Source of the DNA: Cyanobacteria bacterium SBLK
GTDB taxonomy: Bacteria; Cyanobacteriota; Cyanobacteriia; Cyanobacteriales; Spirulinaceae
Length of the DNA stretch: 64,000 bases
Direction: 5' to 3'
Assembly: GCA_017746715.1 (NCBI GenBank)
Contig: JAGHZQ010000046.1
Coordinates: forward strand, 111,328 to 175,327
Under the pieces are notes generated by a model. The model was given only the letters and a program-made list of their open reading frames with translations, was not told the DNA's origin and searched no databases. Of the stretch, positions 1-8,090 are shown piece by piece. Each line of letters begins with the position of its first letter. Within the stretch, counting starts at the first letter, position 1. A program made the translations under genes and the position numbers.

Positions 1-806
1 GTCGTTTCTCGATCGCGGATTAGTTCCCCTCCCTCGGGGGAAAAAATTAAGGTTCCTTGACTTCCATGTAGTTCAAAAGTACGAGTTGATTGCCAAAAGC
101 GATCGCCTTTGCCGTAAACCAAATCGGCAATTAAACCATTTGCAAAACACAACTGTGCCTTACACAAACAGGCGGTGTAATAAGGATTGGACTCCTCTGC
201 CTGCCAAAAGCGCGAGTATCCGCTAACAGATTGCACCGATCCAAAAAGATCCGTAAACCGATGAATGCGGGAAAGCGCCGCACTGAAAGGAAAACCAAAG
301 CGATCGCTTCGGTACGACCAAGATACGGGGGTGGGATGTTTGGGTTTGATGGTGATATAGCGAGCGTAATTCACCTCGCCAATTTGCGGTAGAACTTCCC
401 GCATGGTTTGATGCAATCCTCCCAATATCTCGATATGTTCGACATGGAGAAATTGACGGCGCGATCGCGCTAGTTCGACGATCGTTCGCGCTTCTCGGGG
501 ATCGAGGGAGAGAGGATATTCGCAAATAACATTTTTGTCCGCTTCGAGGGCAGCCAGAGCGATCGTGCCATGGTCGCAATTGATCGTGGCAATAATAATC
601 AAGTCAATCTCGGGAATTTGCAGCAATTCTTGCCAAGAATCCAATCCTTTTGCACCGCAGCGATCGCATAAAATATCCCGACTTTCGCGATTGCGTCCGG
701 CAATAGCAACGACAGATGCGCGATCTCTCATCTGCTGTAGGGCTTCAACTCGTTGTTTAGCCGCATAACCCGTGCCTGCCAGTCCGACTTTTATCGATCT
801 ATCCAA
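1..806 (-). CDS. bvdR: Biliverdin reductase, Gfo/Idh/MocA family (3' end cut by window edge)
   Basis: Reduces biliverdin to bilirubin with NAD(P)H in the cytosol, at the phycobilin branch of haem breakdown. About 268 codons are visible and the C-terminus lies beyond position 1. The N-terminus IKVGLAGTGYAAKQR carries a Rossmann GxGxxA motif. Further in, ATINCDHGTIALAAL, CEYPLSL, LHVEHIEILGGLHQ and FGFPFSAALSRIHRFTDLFG match from memory the blocks of the Synechocystis BvdR type and distinguish it from generic Gfo/Idh enzymes. The only start that keeps the Rossmann strand is TTG at 806-804, which directly follows an in-frame TAA, so the protein begins M-D-R-S-I-K-V. It is divergent from the ferredoxin gene. 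Subfamily assignment is by remembered similarity, so a related bilin or inositol dehydrogenase is not fully excluded. Confidence 0.85.
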   Translation of the reverse strand, partial: MDRSIKVGLAGTGYAAKQRVEALQQMRDRASVVAIAGRNRESRDILCDRCGAKGLDSWQELLQIPEIDLIIIATINCDHGTIALAALEADKNVICEYPLSLDPREARTIVELARSRRQFLHVEHIEILGGLHQTMREVLPQIGEVNYARYITIKPKHPTPVSWSYRSDRFGFPFSAALSRIHRFTDLFGSVQSVSGYSRFWQAEESNPYYTACLCKAQLCFANGLIADLVYGKGDRFWQSTRTFELHGSQGTLIFSPEGGELIRDRET

Positions 807-1141
807 TTAACTTTTAATTTGTTAACTTTTTCTTTGTCTATTGTAACTCTTCTTAATAATAAGAAATCCTTATTTATAAAACAAAGGGATATTATCGGCT
901 GTCAGTCTCCGTCCAAAGACAGACAAACTCTTATGTATTCTGGCTTACCGTAATTTATCGGTCTCTATTTTTTGGAAATCCTCTTGATAATTTATCATAA
1001 GTATTTTTTATGTTAAATTTCATTCACACTTTCATTTCTAATGCAGTCTAAACGCAGGAACCTTTTCCCTTAGGATCGAAAATGAAACCAAACATTCATA
1101 AGCCAACAGGCTGCTATCCAACTATAAGAGGAGTTTGACTC
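807..1141. promoter_or_regulatory. Divergent intergenic region bvdR / petF
   Basis: This 335 bp AT-rich stretch lies between the divergent bvdR and petF starts and must hold both promoters. No coding sequence is convincing here. A TTGATA box near 984 and an AT-rich TATGTT about 19 bp further could form a petF promoter, but this is weak. The ferredoxin ribosome binding site is clear: AGAGGAG about 8 bases before the ATG at 1142. Confidence 0.4.
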
Positions 1142-1435
1142 ATGGCAGACTACACAGTTAAGTTAATAACCCCCGATGGCGAGCACACGATTACCGTTCC
1201 CGAAGATGAAATCATTCTTGATGTAGCGGAAGAACAAGGTTATGACCTTCCCTATTCTTGCCGGGCGGGTGCCTGTTCGACTTGCGCGGGTAAAATCGAG
1301 GCAGGAACTGTCGATCAATCCGAGCAATCTTTCTTAGATGACGATCAAATTGCAGCCGGTTTCGTTTTAACTTGCGTAGCGAAGGCGACTTCAGATTGCA
1401 CGATCAAAACTCATCAAGAAGAAGAAATTTACTAA
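1142..1435 (+). CDS. petF: Plant-type [2Fe-2S] ferredoxin
   Basis: Soluble photosynthetic ferredoxin that accepts electrons from photosystem I and passes them to FNR, GltS, nitrite reductase and bilin reductases. The 97-residue length is exactly that of the family. The cluster ligands are visible as CRAGACSTC (Cys41, Cys46, Cys49) and Cys79 in [11 protein letters not shown]. The acidic composition and the C-terminal QEEEIY are typical of cyanobacterial PetF1. The ATG at 1142 follows a strong AGGAG site. It stands alone as a monocistronic unit with a hairpin downstream. GltS, encoded at 34.2 kb, is a likely client enzyme. Confidence 0.97.
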   Translation: MADYTVKLITPDGEHTITVPEDEIILDVAEEQGYDLPYSCRAGACSTCAGKIEAGTVDQSEQSFLDDDQIAAGFVLTCVAKATSDCTIKTHQEEEIY

Positions 1436-1488
1436 GTCTCGAAATCGCCGATCGCAATCGCCTTCGAGAATTTAACCTTCTCATTCTT

Positions 1489-1522
1489 ATCTCGCGCCAA
1501 TATTTTCGATTGGGCGCGAGAT
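1489..1522 (+). terminator. Hairpin downstream of petF
   Basis: ATCTCGCGCCAAT is followed after a short loop by ATTGGGCGCGAGAT, which pairs over 13 positions with one bulge. It lies 54 bases after the ferredoxin stop. There is no immediate T-run, so it may act as a transcript-stabilising or factor-dependent end rather than a classical terminator. Confidence 0.5.
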
Positions 1523-1629
1523 ACGACATAGTTGCTCGTAAAAGTTGATTTTATCAAAATAGCAAATTGCTTACTCAAACAGGTACTTTGTTTTAGCAAG
1601 AAGGCATTAATGATTAATCATTGAAATAA

Positions 1630-1703
1630 CGGGACTGACGGGGCTCGAACCCGCAACTTCCGCCGTGACAGGGCGGTGCTCTAACCAGTTGAACTACAGT
1701 CCC
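1630..1703 (-). tRNA. tRNA-Asp (anticodon GTC)
   Basis: Read on the minus strand the sequence folds as a complete cloverleaf. The acceptor stem is GGGACTG/CAGTCCC, the D-arm GTTC/GAGC, the anticodon stem CCGCC/GGCGG with loop CTGTCAC (anticodon GTC), and the T-arm GCGGG-TTCGAGC-CCCGT. The discriminator base is G, as expected for aspartate identity. CCA is not encoded. The length is 74 nt including the discriminator. Confidence 0.97.
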
Positions 1704-1874
1704 AATTTTTTAGTCCCAATTTTTTAATTTTTGCGACAATAACTAGTGTAACTAAATCTTGTCTTGTTTGTCAATGATTTCAGAGAATTTATTTTTTGCA
1801 ATCCCACGAACAAGGCGATCGCGACTAAAATCCCCCATTTTGAGGAATATTTGCCTAGAGAAGAACGAGACAAT

Positions 1875-2159
1875 TTATTGGGTGGAGTGAGTCCCAATGA
1901 TAATATCCTTAAACCGCAAGAGGAAAAACAAGCTCAATAAATGAATCGACCAATGAGCGATCGCAAATCCCCAAATCAAACAGACTACAGCGATCGCTGC
2001 TGTAAGAACGCGGTAAACATCTTGGGAGAGACGCTGATAGAGAAACAAGTTGCCCAAGGCAAAAATTAAGAGGAGGAGGGGAAAGACTTGCATCGTCATT
2101 ATACCTTCCATTGATGATGGGAGGACGAGTTCGAGAACATTTGCATTAGCGATCGCCAA
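1875..2159 (-). CDS. Small hydrophobic membrane protein, unknown function
   Basis: A 94-residue protein with two clear hydrophobic helices, FPLLLLIFALGNLFLYQ and a long one around VLTAAIAVVCLIWGFAIAHW, then LLSLFFLLRF. It is most likely an integral inner-membrane or thylakoid protein. The first ATG gives a 22-residue soluble leader. Internal ATGs at residues 17, 21 and 23 would start the protein directly before the first helix, so the true start is uncertain. It is flanked by tRNA-Asp and the nuclease gene at 2309-3808. No family was recognised. Confidence 0.6.
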   Translation of the reverse strand: MAIANANVLELVLPSSMEGIMTMQVFPLLLLIFALGNLFLYQRLSQDVYRVLTAAIAVVCLIWGFAIAHWSIHLLSLFFLLRFKDIIIGTHSTQ

Positions 2160-2308
2160 TTAGGCTAAGTCCATTCATACTCTAACGTTGCCGTTCTCAT
2201 TCGCGGCCAAACATCAATTAAAATGAACGAGATTGAGATATTTCTTTGAATAACGTTAGCAAAAGGAAATTTTTTGCAAGTCAATCCTCATTTTTGAGTA
2301 ACGGATTA

Positions 2309-3808
2309 TTACAATGAAGAGCGATAAGTCCAAAATTGCTCGAACCATGTTTTGAGGTGATAGGTAGCGCGGCAGTCGTCCTCATTGTAGCGAAGAATAG
2401 TTTCCAAGAGAGAGCGATCGCCACCCTTTAACCAGTTGTCATACAGGCAAACCGCACGATCGCCAGCAATATCGCTATCTCGCCAAGTAAATCCCAACCA
2501 ATTGGCTAAAGATTTGAGAGAGTAACTTTCAACAGGTAAAGTTGCCGTTGTTGTCACCCAATGATGCAGATCGACAAAGCGCGAGAGCACAGTTTTTAGA
2601 GGAAAAGGGGTATTTTTGTATAATTTTGTCAAACGCTTGACCGTATCGACTTCGTACTCTGAAAAATGAAAAATAGGCGCTCCGGGATAGCGAGCGAGAA
2701 GCGCGAGAAATTGCTGCCAAATGAGAGATTCTTCTTCCGGTCGTTCTGCGAGAAACCCATAAAATTTCTCGGTTTGGGTTTGATGGTTGACGCAAAGGAT
2801 GCCAAATAAATAATCAACATTGCGATCGGGTTCGGCTTCGAGGTCAAAATATAATTCGATCGGGGCAGAAGGAAAATTGCGTTGGGATAAATGGGGAGAA
2901 AGCGGACGCAATAGAGGGCGATTTTCGAGGAGAGATCGCGCTTGCTGTTGGAGTTGAATGGCGGTATCCGAATCGAGAAGCTCTGGATCGACAAAGGGGT
3001 CGAGAGCGGCAAGCGCTTCTAGGGTATTAATATTTAAAGTTTGCAGGCTTTCGTAACGGTTGGGAGTAACTCCGGGGACGAGAGAGAGATGATTTTGAGC
3101 GCGAGCGATCTCGTGACAATAACCGGCCCAATGGCATAAACTGCAACGCTGACGGGAAATAAAAACCTCGGGTTCGGCGCGATCGGCAAGCATTTGCTCG
3201 CAGGTTTGGAGCACTCCCAGCATGCGGGGAATCCAACTCTCGAGATCGACGAAATATTGCTTTTTGCCCCGTAAAATTAATTCGGCATGGGGTGATAAAG
3301 TGCCTTGCACTCGAGCGAGAAGATAGGCATGAAAGGCTGCAATCGTTTTATATTCGGGTTTGGGTTTCTTACCCAATTTCACGTTTACCGGAACGTAACA
3401 CCAATTTCCCCACACCGACATCCCAGGTTGTTTGATTAAAAATGTCGGCTTGGCTAAATAGGTAAAGGAAGGGATTGGACTCATCTCGAAGAGATGAGAA
3501 TTTTGCCAGCGATCGCCCGACCCGCAAAGGACTCCGCGATAAATGACGTCTACCCCCTCCGCCATCAAACTTTGCGTGTTTTCGGCTCCTTCTTGCCAAT
3601 CTCCCTTCTTAAATTGAGGTTGGACGTACTTGACTTCCTCTGCCAAGATTTCCCGAATTTGCTGTCGATTTTCGTCCCGCAATTTGAGCAGAAAATCTCG
3701 CTCGGGTTCTTTTTGGGCGCGATCGCCGCAAACATTCAAAAAAGTGCGTCGCTGACAGCGCTTATAGTCTAGAAGGAGATCGTCGCTCAAAAACATAAAA
3801 ATGGGCAA
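2309..3808 (-). CDS. TM0106-type RecB-like putative nuclease with C-terminal RNase H-fold domain
   Basis: A 499-residue protein combining an N-terminal RecB/Cas4-like nuclease half with a C-terminal DEDD-type exonuclease-like domain. Four cysteines arranged as Cys18 (DYKRCQRR) and Cys222, Cys225, Cys231 (CSLCHWAGYC) match the iron-sulphur cluster ligands of Cas4/AddB-like nucleases. The C-terminal half shows the acidic strand YFDLEAEPD, HFSEYEVDTVKRL, SLKSLANWLGF and RYNEDDCRATYHL, as in the RNase_H-like family attached to such proteins. It is probably a DNA- or RNA-processing nuclease of unknown pathway. The start may be the second methionine (MFLSDDLLLDYKRC). It stands alone rather than next to CRISPR genes. 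Confidence 0.85.
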   Translation of the reverse strand: MPIFMFLSDDLLLDYKRCQRRTFLNVCGDRAQKEPERDFLLKLRDENRQQIREILAEEVKYVQPQFKKGDWQEGAENTQSLMAEGVDVIYRGVLCGSGDRWQNSHLFEMSPIPSFTYLAKPTFLIKQPGMSVWGNWCYVPVNVKLGKKPKPEYKTIAAFHAYLLARVQGTLSPHAELILRGKKQYFVDLESWIPRMLGVLQTCEQMLADRAEPEVFISRQRCSLCHWAGYCHEIARAQNHLSLVPGVTPNRYESLQTLNINTLEALAALDPFVDPELLDSDTAIQLQQQARSLLENRPLLRPLSPHLSQRNFPSAPIELYFDLEAEPDRNVDYLFGILCVNHQTQTEKFYGFLAERPEEESLIWQQFLALLARYPGAPIFHFSEYEVDTVKRLTKLYKNTPFPLKTVLSRFVDLHHWVTTTATLPVESYSLKSLANWLGFTWRDSDIAGDRAVCLYDNWLKGGDRSLLETILRYNEDDCRATYHLKTWFEQFWTYRSSL

Positions 3809-3887
3809 AATTTGGGAATTGGCGATCGCTAACGACTTATTAATCTTATCGATAAAAGCGCGAGATCGTTATTGTCCTGAGTATCGA

Positions 3888-4178
3888 TCAAACCGCACAG
3901 ATCAAAACGAAAGGCTGAACGATTAAGGTTTTAAACATCTTTTCGGGTTGTCCGTTCCAATTTCCTAAATCTTCTGCCGAGGGTTTCACAATCAATTGTT
4001 CGTTAATCCAATGGGCGACGGATTGTTTGTCATCTTCTGCGATCGCCACGCCTACTTTCACTAAATCCAATAGAGGATTGACGATAATTAAAGCATCTCG
4101 ACTGGCATGAGGCTTGAGAGAAGTCCAATCCACCTCGGCGAGCTCTTCTTGGAGTTGTGTTTGTAAATCTGATGGCAT
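3888..4178 (-). CDS. DUF2288 family protein
   Basis: A 96-residue soluble protein of the DUF2288 family, found in cyanobacteria and proteobacteria, with unknown function. The diagnostic segments are EELAEVDWTSLKPHASRDALI, LLDLVKVGVAIAEDDKQSV and WINEQLIVKPSAEDLGNW. It is mostly helical and acidic. The C-terminal FKTLIVQPFVLICAV is more hydrophobic than the core. Transcribed on the minus strand 19 bases after the 39-residue membrane peptide and downstream of the E2 gene, it may sit at the end of a short operon. Confidence 0.85.
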   Translation of the reverse strand: MPSDLQTQLQEELAEVDWTSLKPHASRDALIIVNPLLDLVKVGVAIAEDDKQSVAHWINEQLIVKPSAEDLGNWNGQPEKMFKTLIVQPFVLICAV

Positions 4179-4197
4179 TGCAGTTATCAGTTATCAA

Positions 4198-4317
4198 TTA
4201 TTTTTGCTTATTGTGCCAAGGCCATTTTGTTCCCATTTCCGTTAGTCCGGACAAACAGAGATAGAGAATCAAAATTAGAATTCCGCCAATTAACCATACT
4301 GGATCTGAATCGGTCAT
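4198..4317 (-). CDS. 39-residue single-pass membrane peptide
   Basis: Translation from the ATG at 4317 gives a 39-residue peptide. It starts with MTDSDPVW, followed by one hydrophobic helix (LIGGILILILYLCLSGL) and a short basic tail ending in KWPWHNKQK. The organisation resembles small photosynthetic or respiratory complex subunits. The DUF2288 gene follows 19 bases later on the same strand. No strong ribosome binding site precedes it, so expression is unproven. It fills what would otherwise be a gap between the DUF2288 and E2 genes. Confidence 0.5.
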   Translation of the reverse strand: MTDSDPVWLIGGILILILYLCLSGLTEMGTKWPWHNKQK

Positions 4318-4410
4318 TAGGGTTGATGGTGAATATTAAGGAGAGGACAAAAGAGTGATTTCCTCCCCTCTTCCCTAACTGGTGAGGTAGTAACGAGTGA
4401 TTGTTCTCAC

Positions 4411-5718
4411 CTACATTGTCAAAGATTGAACGTCGCTTTCAATTAACTTTGCTAAATCTTGTAAGAAAGCAGCCGCATCGGCACCATAAATGACGCGATG
4501 ATCGCAGGTTAAATTGACTTGCATTTGACGCTTAACCCCTAACAAGCCTTCTGGAGTTGCCACGACTTGGGGACGGGATGCACCGATCGCTAAAATTGCA
4601 CCTTGTCCGGGAGGAAGAATGGCATCGAAGCGATCGACTCCAAACATGCCCAAATTGGACAGGGTAAAGGTGCCGCTATTGTATTCATCCGGTTGTAATT
4701 GTTTGGCCCGGGCGCGATCGACTAAGCCTTTCCAAGTGCGGGAGAGGGAATAAATATCTTGTTTGTCCGCATCTTTTAAAACGGGAGTAATCAAACCGCC
4801 ATCGGGCATGGCTACCGCAACAGAAATATTAATGCCATTGGGATGGGCGATGGCGTCCCGCACGTAAGCGGCGTTAACAATAGGGTGTTTTTGCAATGCC
4901 ATGGCGACGGCTTTTGCCAGCAATGCTGTCATGGTTACGCCCTTGGGTTTGATTTTCTTGTAGAGTTTGTCTAACTCATCCGTGGTAATGGTATAACCCA
5001 CATGAAAATCGGGAACCTCCAAACTGGTTAGCATATTCCGCACCACGGCTTTTTGCAGGGTGTTCATGGGCTGGGTTTCCCCAGGGATTGCCCCACTGGG
5101 AACATGGACGGGTTGGGAGACAGGGGGGGCAGCTTTGGCAACACTCGTGACGGCAGGTGTAGTGACTAAAGCCGTGGTAGGCGTTTTACCCGTTGCTGCC
5201 TCTACATCTTCAGCCGTAATGCGTCCGTAGGGACCGCTTCCTTGGAGGGTTGCCAAATCAACCTTAAGGGTTTTGGCTAATTTACGGGCGCGAGGAGAGG
5301 CAACAATTCTACCATTGCGACTGGTGGCGATGGGGACTGGAGCGGCGACGGGGGTTTCGCTAACTTGCGGTTTCGGGGCGCTTGGAGAGGCAGAAGGAGC
5401 AGGGGCAGAGGGGGCGGGAGTTGCAGGAGTGGCACTCGCAGTAGCAGGGGCTTGTTGTTTGGCTTGTTCGATTTCGGCTTCAGTTTCGGCGAGGAGGGCG
5501 ATCGCGCTGCCCACGGGGGCTTCTTGTCCGGCTTCCACTAAAATAGTAGCCAGATAGCCCGTATAGAACGATTCCACGTCCATATCTGCTTTATCTGATT
5601 CCACCACGACGACGGTTTCCCCTTTCTCGACTTTATCTCCTGGGGATTTCACCCAAGAGACGATTTTCCCTTCTGTCATGGTGGAACTGAGGGCGGGCAT
5701 GAAAATATCGTGAATCAT
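4411..5718 (-). CDS. odhB: Dihydrolipoamide acetyltransferase (E2) of pyruvate dehydrogenase
   Basis: E2 core of the pyruvate dehydrogenase complex. It transfers the acetyl group from lipoyl-lysine to CoA. The 435-residue chain has an N-terminal lipoyl domain with the modified lysine at about residue 43 in VESDKADMDVE. Next comes an Ala/Pro-rich flexible linker (about 80-135) and the E3/E1 peripheral-subunit-binding domain with SPRARKLAKTLKVDL and GSGPYGRITAEDV. The catalytic domain (about 215-435) ends with the active-site histidine in CDHRVIYGADAAAF. No E1 or E3 genes are adjacent, which fits the scattered arrangement usual in cyanobacteria. The symbol pdhC is also used. Confidence 0.95.
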   Translation of the reverse strand: MIHDIFMPALSSTMTEGKIVSWVKSPGDKVEKGETVVVVESDKADMDVESFYTGYLATILVEAGQEAPVGSAIALLAETEAEIEQAKQQAPATASATPATPAPSAPAPSASPSAPKPQVSETPVAAPVPIATSRNGRIVASPRARKLAKTLKVDLATLQGSGPYGRITAEDVEAATGKTPTTALVTTPAVTSVAKAAPPVSQPVHVPSGAIPGETQPMNTLQKAVVRNMLTSLEVPDFHVGYTITTDELDKLYKKIKPKGVTMTALLAKAVAMALQKHPIVNAAYVRDAIAHPNGINISVAVAMPDGGLITPVLKDADKQDIYSLSRTWKGLVDRARAKQLQPDEYNSGTFTLSNLGMFGVDRFDAILPPGQGAILAIGASRPQVVATPEGLLGVKRQMQVNLTCDHRVIYGADAAAFLQDLAKLIESDVQSLTM

Positions 5719-5978
5719 TCTTCTATTATCGTTTCTCGATTACCAACTCTTCATTATTGATTATCGATGTCCCGATTATCAAGATATTCGGACATGGCAA
5801 TGATGCTCGCACGCTCAAATTGCGTGCGATCGCGTTCTATTTCGGGCTAATTTTGCTTTGTACTGCGCGATCGCTTTCCCTTCATCCTCGCGCAAGATAT
5901 TTTTGGGCAACCCCGTAAGCATTATCTATACTGAGAAGCAAAAATATAAAATTTTTCATTTCCCTTCTACCATTAGCC

Positions 5979-6461
5979 ATGAGCATTTCTCTCGATGGTA
6001 TTGCCGAGGGTTGCGATTCCCCCACCCGCTGCATGATTCCCACCCTCAAATCTCCTCAAAATTATGCTGCCTATCGCATCAGTCCTTGCGATACCAATCG
6101 TTTGGCGATCGTCTTCGATCCCGAAACCGCAGCCACCTCCCTCACCTTTTGCGTAGAAATCTTCGATCCGGGGGGAAAAACGCCCCCTAATCGTCATAAT
6201 ATTGCCGTAGAAATGTTTTTTATTCTCAAAGGTTACGGGGAAGCAATTTGCGATGGCAAAACCGTTTCGATTCAAGCCGGCGATAGTTTGCTCGTCCCGC
6301 CGACAGGAGTTCACGAAATCCGCAATACCAGTTCCGAAAGACTGTATGCCCTTTGTTTTATGGTGCCGAATGAAGATTTTGTCGAACTCATTCGGAGTGG
6401 TACGCCAGTCGAATTAGATGAGGAAGATTTTCGGGTTTTAAGGGGCGATCGCGATCGCTAA
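5979..6461 (+). CDS. Cupin domain protein
   Basis: A 160-residue protein built around one conserved beta-barrel cupin. The first metal-binding block is visible as NRHNIAVEMFFILKGYGEAICDG and the second as GDSLLVPPTGVHEIRNTS. These supply the His/Glu ligands of a typical Cupin_2 fold. It could be a sensor-type or small dioxygenase-like cupin, and the substrate cannot be read from sequence. The N-terminal 60 residues precede the barrel and lack a signal peptide, so it is probably cytosolic. The next gene starts 43 bases downstream on the same strand. Confidence 0.8.
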   Translation: MSISLDGIAEGCDSPTRCMIPTLKSPQNYAAYRISPCDTNRLAIVFDPETAATSLTFCVEIFDPGGKTPPNRHNIAVEMFFILKGYGEAICDGKTVSIQAGDSLLVPPTGVHEIRNTSSERLYALCFMVPNEDFVELIRSGTPVELDEEDFRVLRGDRDR

Positions 6462-6504
6462 TTCTCTGAAAATACGATTGTCAAGGCGCAAGAGTGTATT
6501 AATT

Positions 6505-7104
6505 ATGGCTTACAGTAGTTTCAAACTGGAAAAACTGGTTAAAGATTTTCAATTGGAGATCGTGGAATCTTCGGAGATTTTTGCAGAAACTGCTCCAGTT
6601 AAAGCCAGTGCAACTCTCACCGATCTACTCCAAGAAAATATCAATCTTGCTGTTGCGATTAATACCGAAAAAGCGCGATCGGAAATGCTCATCGCTCCCG
6701 TTTTTTGGGAAATTCGCCGCCAAAATCAAGGAAACGTCGGTCTTTTTTCCGGGGTAGAATTTAATGTCGATGAAGCCCAAGGACTCAATGGAACTTGCGA
6801 TTTTCTCCTGAGTAAAAATCCAGAGCAATTATTTGTCAAAAGTCCCGTTGTTATTGCCGTTGAAGCCAAAAATGAGAATCTCAAAAGCGGTTTTGCTCAG
6901 TGCGTTGCGACGGCGATCGCCGCCCAAATTTTCAATCGACAAGAAGAGACTTCCATTCCTTCAATTTGCGGTGTCGTTACCATTGGTACGATTTGGCGTT
7001 TTTTGCGCTTGCAAGAAACTACTGTGGAAATCGATCTCAATGAATACTATCTCAAAACCGATCTCAACAAAATACTCGGCATTCTCGCCCATTTTTTGAA
7101 ATAG
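6505..7104 (+). CDS. Hypothetical protein with PD-(D/E)XK-like motif
   Basis: A soluble protein of about 199 residues. The segment GTCDFLLSKNP followed about 15 residues later by VVIAVEAKN resembles the D-(x)n-ExK core of restriction-endonuclease-fold proteins, as seen in several cyanobacterial hypothetical families. Only the motif supports a nuclease fold, and activity is inference. An upstream TTG at 6478 is possible, but the ATG at 6505 (MAYSSFKLEKLV) begins at the point where the protein looks ordered. It lies between the cupin gene and decayed toxin-antitoxin remnants. Confidence 0.7.
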   Translation: MAYSSFKLEKLVKDFQLEIVESSEIFAETAPVKASATLTDLLQENINLAVAINTEKARSEMLIAPVFWEIRRQNQGNVGLFSGVEFNVDEAQGLNGTCDFLLSKNPEQLFVKSPVVIAVEAKNENLKSGFAQCVATAIAAQIFNRQEETSIPSICGVVTIGTIWRFLRLQETTVEIDLNEYYLKTDLNKILGILAHFLK

Positions 7105-7300
7105 TTCTATTCGATCGCAAATCGAGAATGAATGTTGAAAAAAGACTTGATTTTTTTGACTTGACAATGATATTATAACAGAGTGGAAGAATGTGCGATC
7201 TTGTAGCCTGTTTTTCAAAAACAAAAGCATTCAAAGAGAAAACAGTTCGTTAGATAATTTGAAGAATGGCAGTTAATGAGCGATCGCAAATTGGAGTAAA

Positions 7301-7453
7301 ATGAAAATGAATTTACACTATACAATTGTCATTCAGTGGAGTAACGAAGATCGCTGTTATTTAGTCCATTTGCCAGAATTTACCAGTCAAACTTATCGCA
7401 CTCATGGAGAAAACTACGAAGAAGCATTTAAATGTGCATACCTTGAAGATCTG
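7301..7453 (+). pseudogene. hicB-type antitoxin, 5' fragment
   Basis: About 51 codons encode the start of a HicB-family antitoxin: HYTIVIQWSNEDRCYLVHLPEF, then HGENYEEAFKCA. The normal continuation, a helix and DNA-binding tail, is missing because a MITE-like element begins at 7454. The original ATG is intact, but the reading frame passes into the inserted element. No HicA toxin gene is visible on either side. Confidence 0.75.
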
Positions 7454-7574
7454 ATACCAAATCCAGTTACTACAGACTGTATTCACGCAATCGCCTGTAA
7501 TCCTGTAGGGGCGTTGCATGCAACGCCCCTACGGAAGGGCTGGGAATACCTCCTCAGCAGTGCGGATTTGGTAT
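7454..7574. mobile_element. 121 bp MITE-like element inside the hicB remnant
   Basis: The 11-base terminal inverted repeats ATACCAAATCC (7454-7464) and GGATTTGGTAT (7564-7574) enclose a non-coding segment. At its centre is a perfect 28-base palindrome (7505-7532), whose half-site is GTAGGGGCGTTGCA. It encodes no protein. The size, terminal repeats and gene interruption fit a miniature inverted-repeat element mobilised by a transposase elsewhere. No clear target duplication was identified. Confidence 0.7.
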
Positions 7575-7863
7575 GACAGTATCAGGACGAGAATACTATA
7601 CAATCGCTGAGAAAAATCAACAACAATTCAGCGTCATCCACTGGAAGTCACAAAATTTTCAAGACGCAGGATACTCTCCGCAACGTCGATGTATTGAAGT
7701 TGCACCTCGATTTCAAAACGATTATCGTATTCGCACCCCCGATGGTGTAACTTACGCAGGAACTTTTAATCGACTTACTGCTACCTTAGATAATCCCCCT
7801 CCAGCTAACGCAACCTTAAAAGCAGCAATACAAGAACATCAAGACAAATATGGAAAGTGGTAA
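7573..7863 (+). pseudogene. Chimeric fragment: COP23-like segment joined to DUF1778 (TacA-like) antitoxin tail
   Basis: A 96-codon open frame starts on an ATG formed at the right end of the MITE-like element. Its first half (SVIHWKSQNF, AGYSPQRRCIEVAPRFQNDY) resembles the conserved core of the cyanobacterial COP23 family, without the signal peptide or the rest of the domain. Its second half (TATLDNPPPANATLKAAIQE) resembles the C-terminus of DUF1778/TacA antitoxins, which normally precede GNAT toxins. A GNAT remnant does lie 18 bases downstream. It is read as a join of two broken genes. Both resemblances are from memory, and the locus could be an unknown small gene instead. Confidence 0.45.
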
Positions 7864-7881
7864 ATCATGGATTGACTTTTT

Positions 7882-8040
7882 CTTCCTCTTGATAATACTT
7901 TTCAAGGTTTACCTCGCTATTCTTTACCTGCAATGCGAATTGCTAAAAATTTTTATGTACAATATGGTTTTATTTCTCTGAACGATCGTCCTCTAACATT
8001 ATTTATGCCAATCAAAACACTTGCAACTGCGATCGAATAA
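7882..8040 (+). pseudogene. GNAT acetyltransferase (TacT-like toxin), C-terminal remnant
   Basis: A 52-codon stretch in one frame reads LPLDNTFQGLPRYSLPAMR and then AKNFYVQYGFISLNDRPLTLFMP. The second part is the C-terminal signature of TacT-type GNAT acetyltransferase toxins (xxFYxxYGFxxLxDRPLTLFMP). The acetyl-CoA-binding loop and the whole N-terminal half are missing. Together with the preceding DUF1778-like tail this marks a dead TacA/TacT module. Confidence 0.65.
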
Positions 8041-8057
8041 GCAAACGATCGCACCCT

Positions 8058-8086
8058 AAAAAAGGGGCGCATTATCGCCCCCCTTT
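8058..8086 (-). terminator. Rho-independent terminator of fusA-like gene
   Basis: On the minus strand a GC-rich stem (GGGGCG paired with CGCCCC around a short ATAAT loop) is followed by a run of six T. It starts five bases beyond the stop codon of the EF-G gene. A-rich sequence on the other side makes it potentially bidirectional. Confidence 0.85.
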
Positions 8087-8090
8087 CAGT

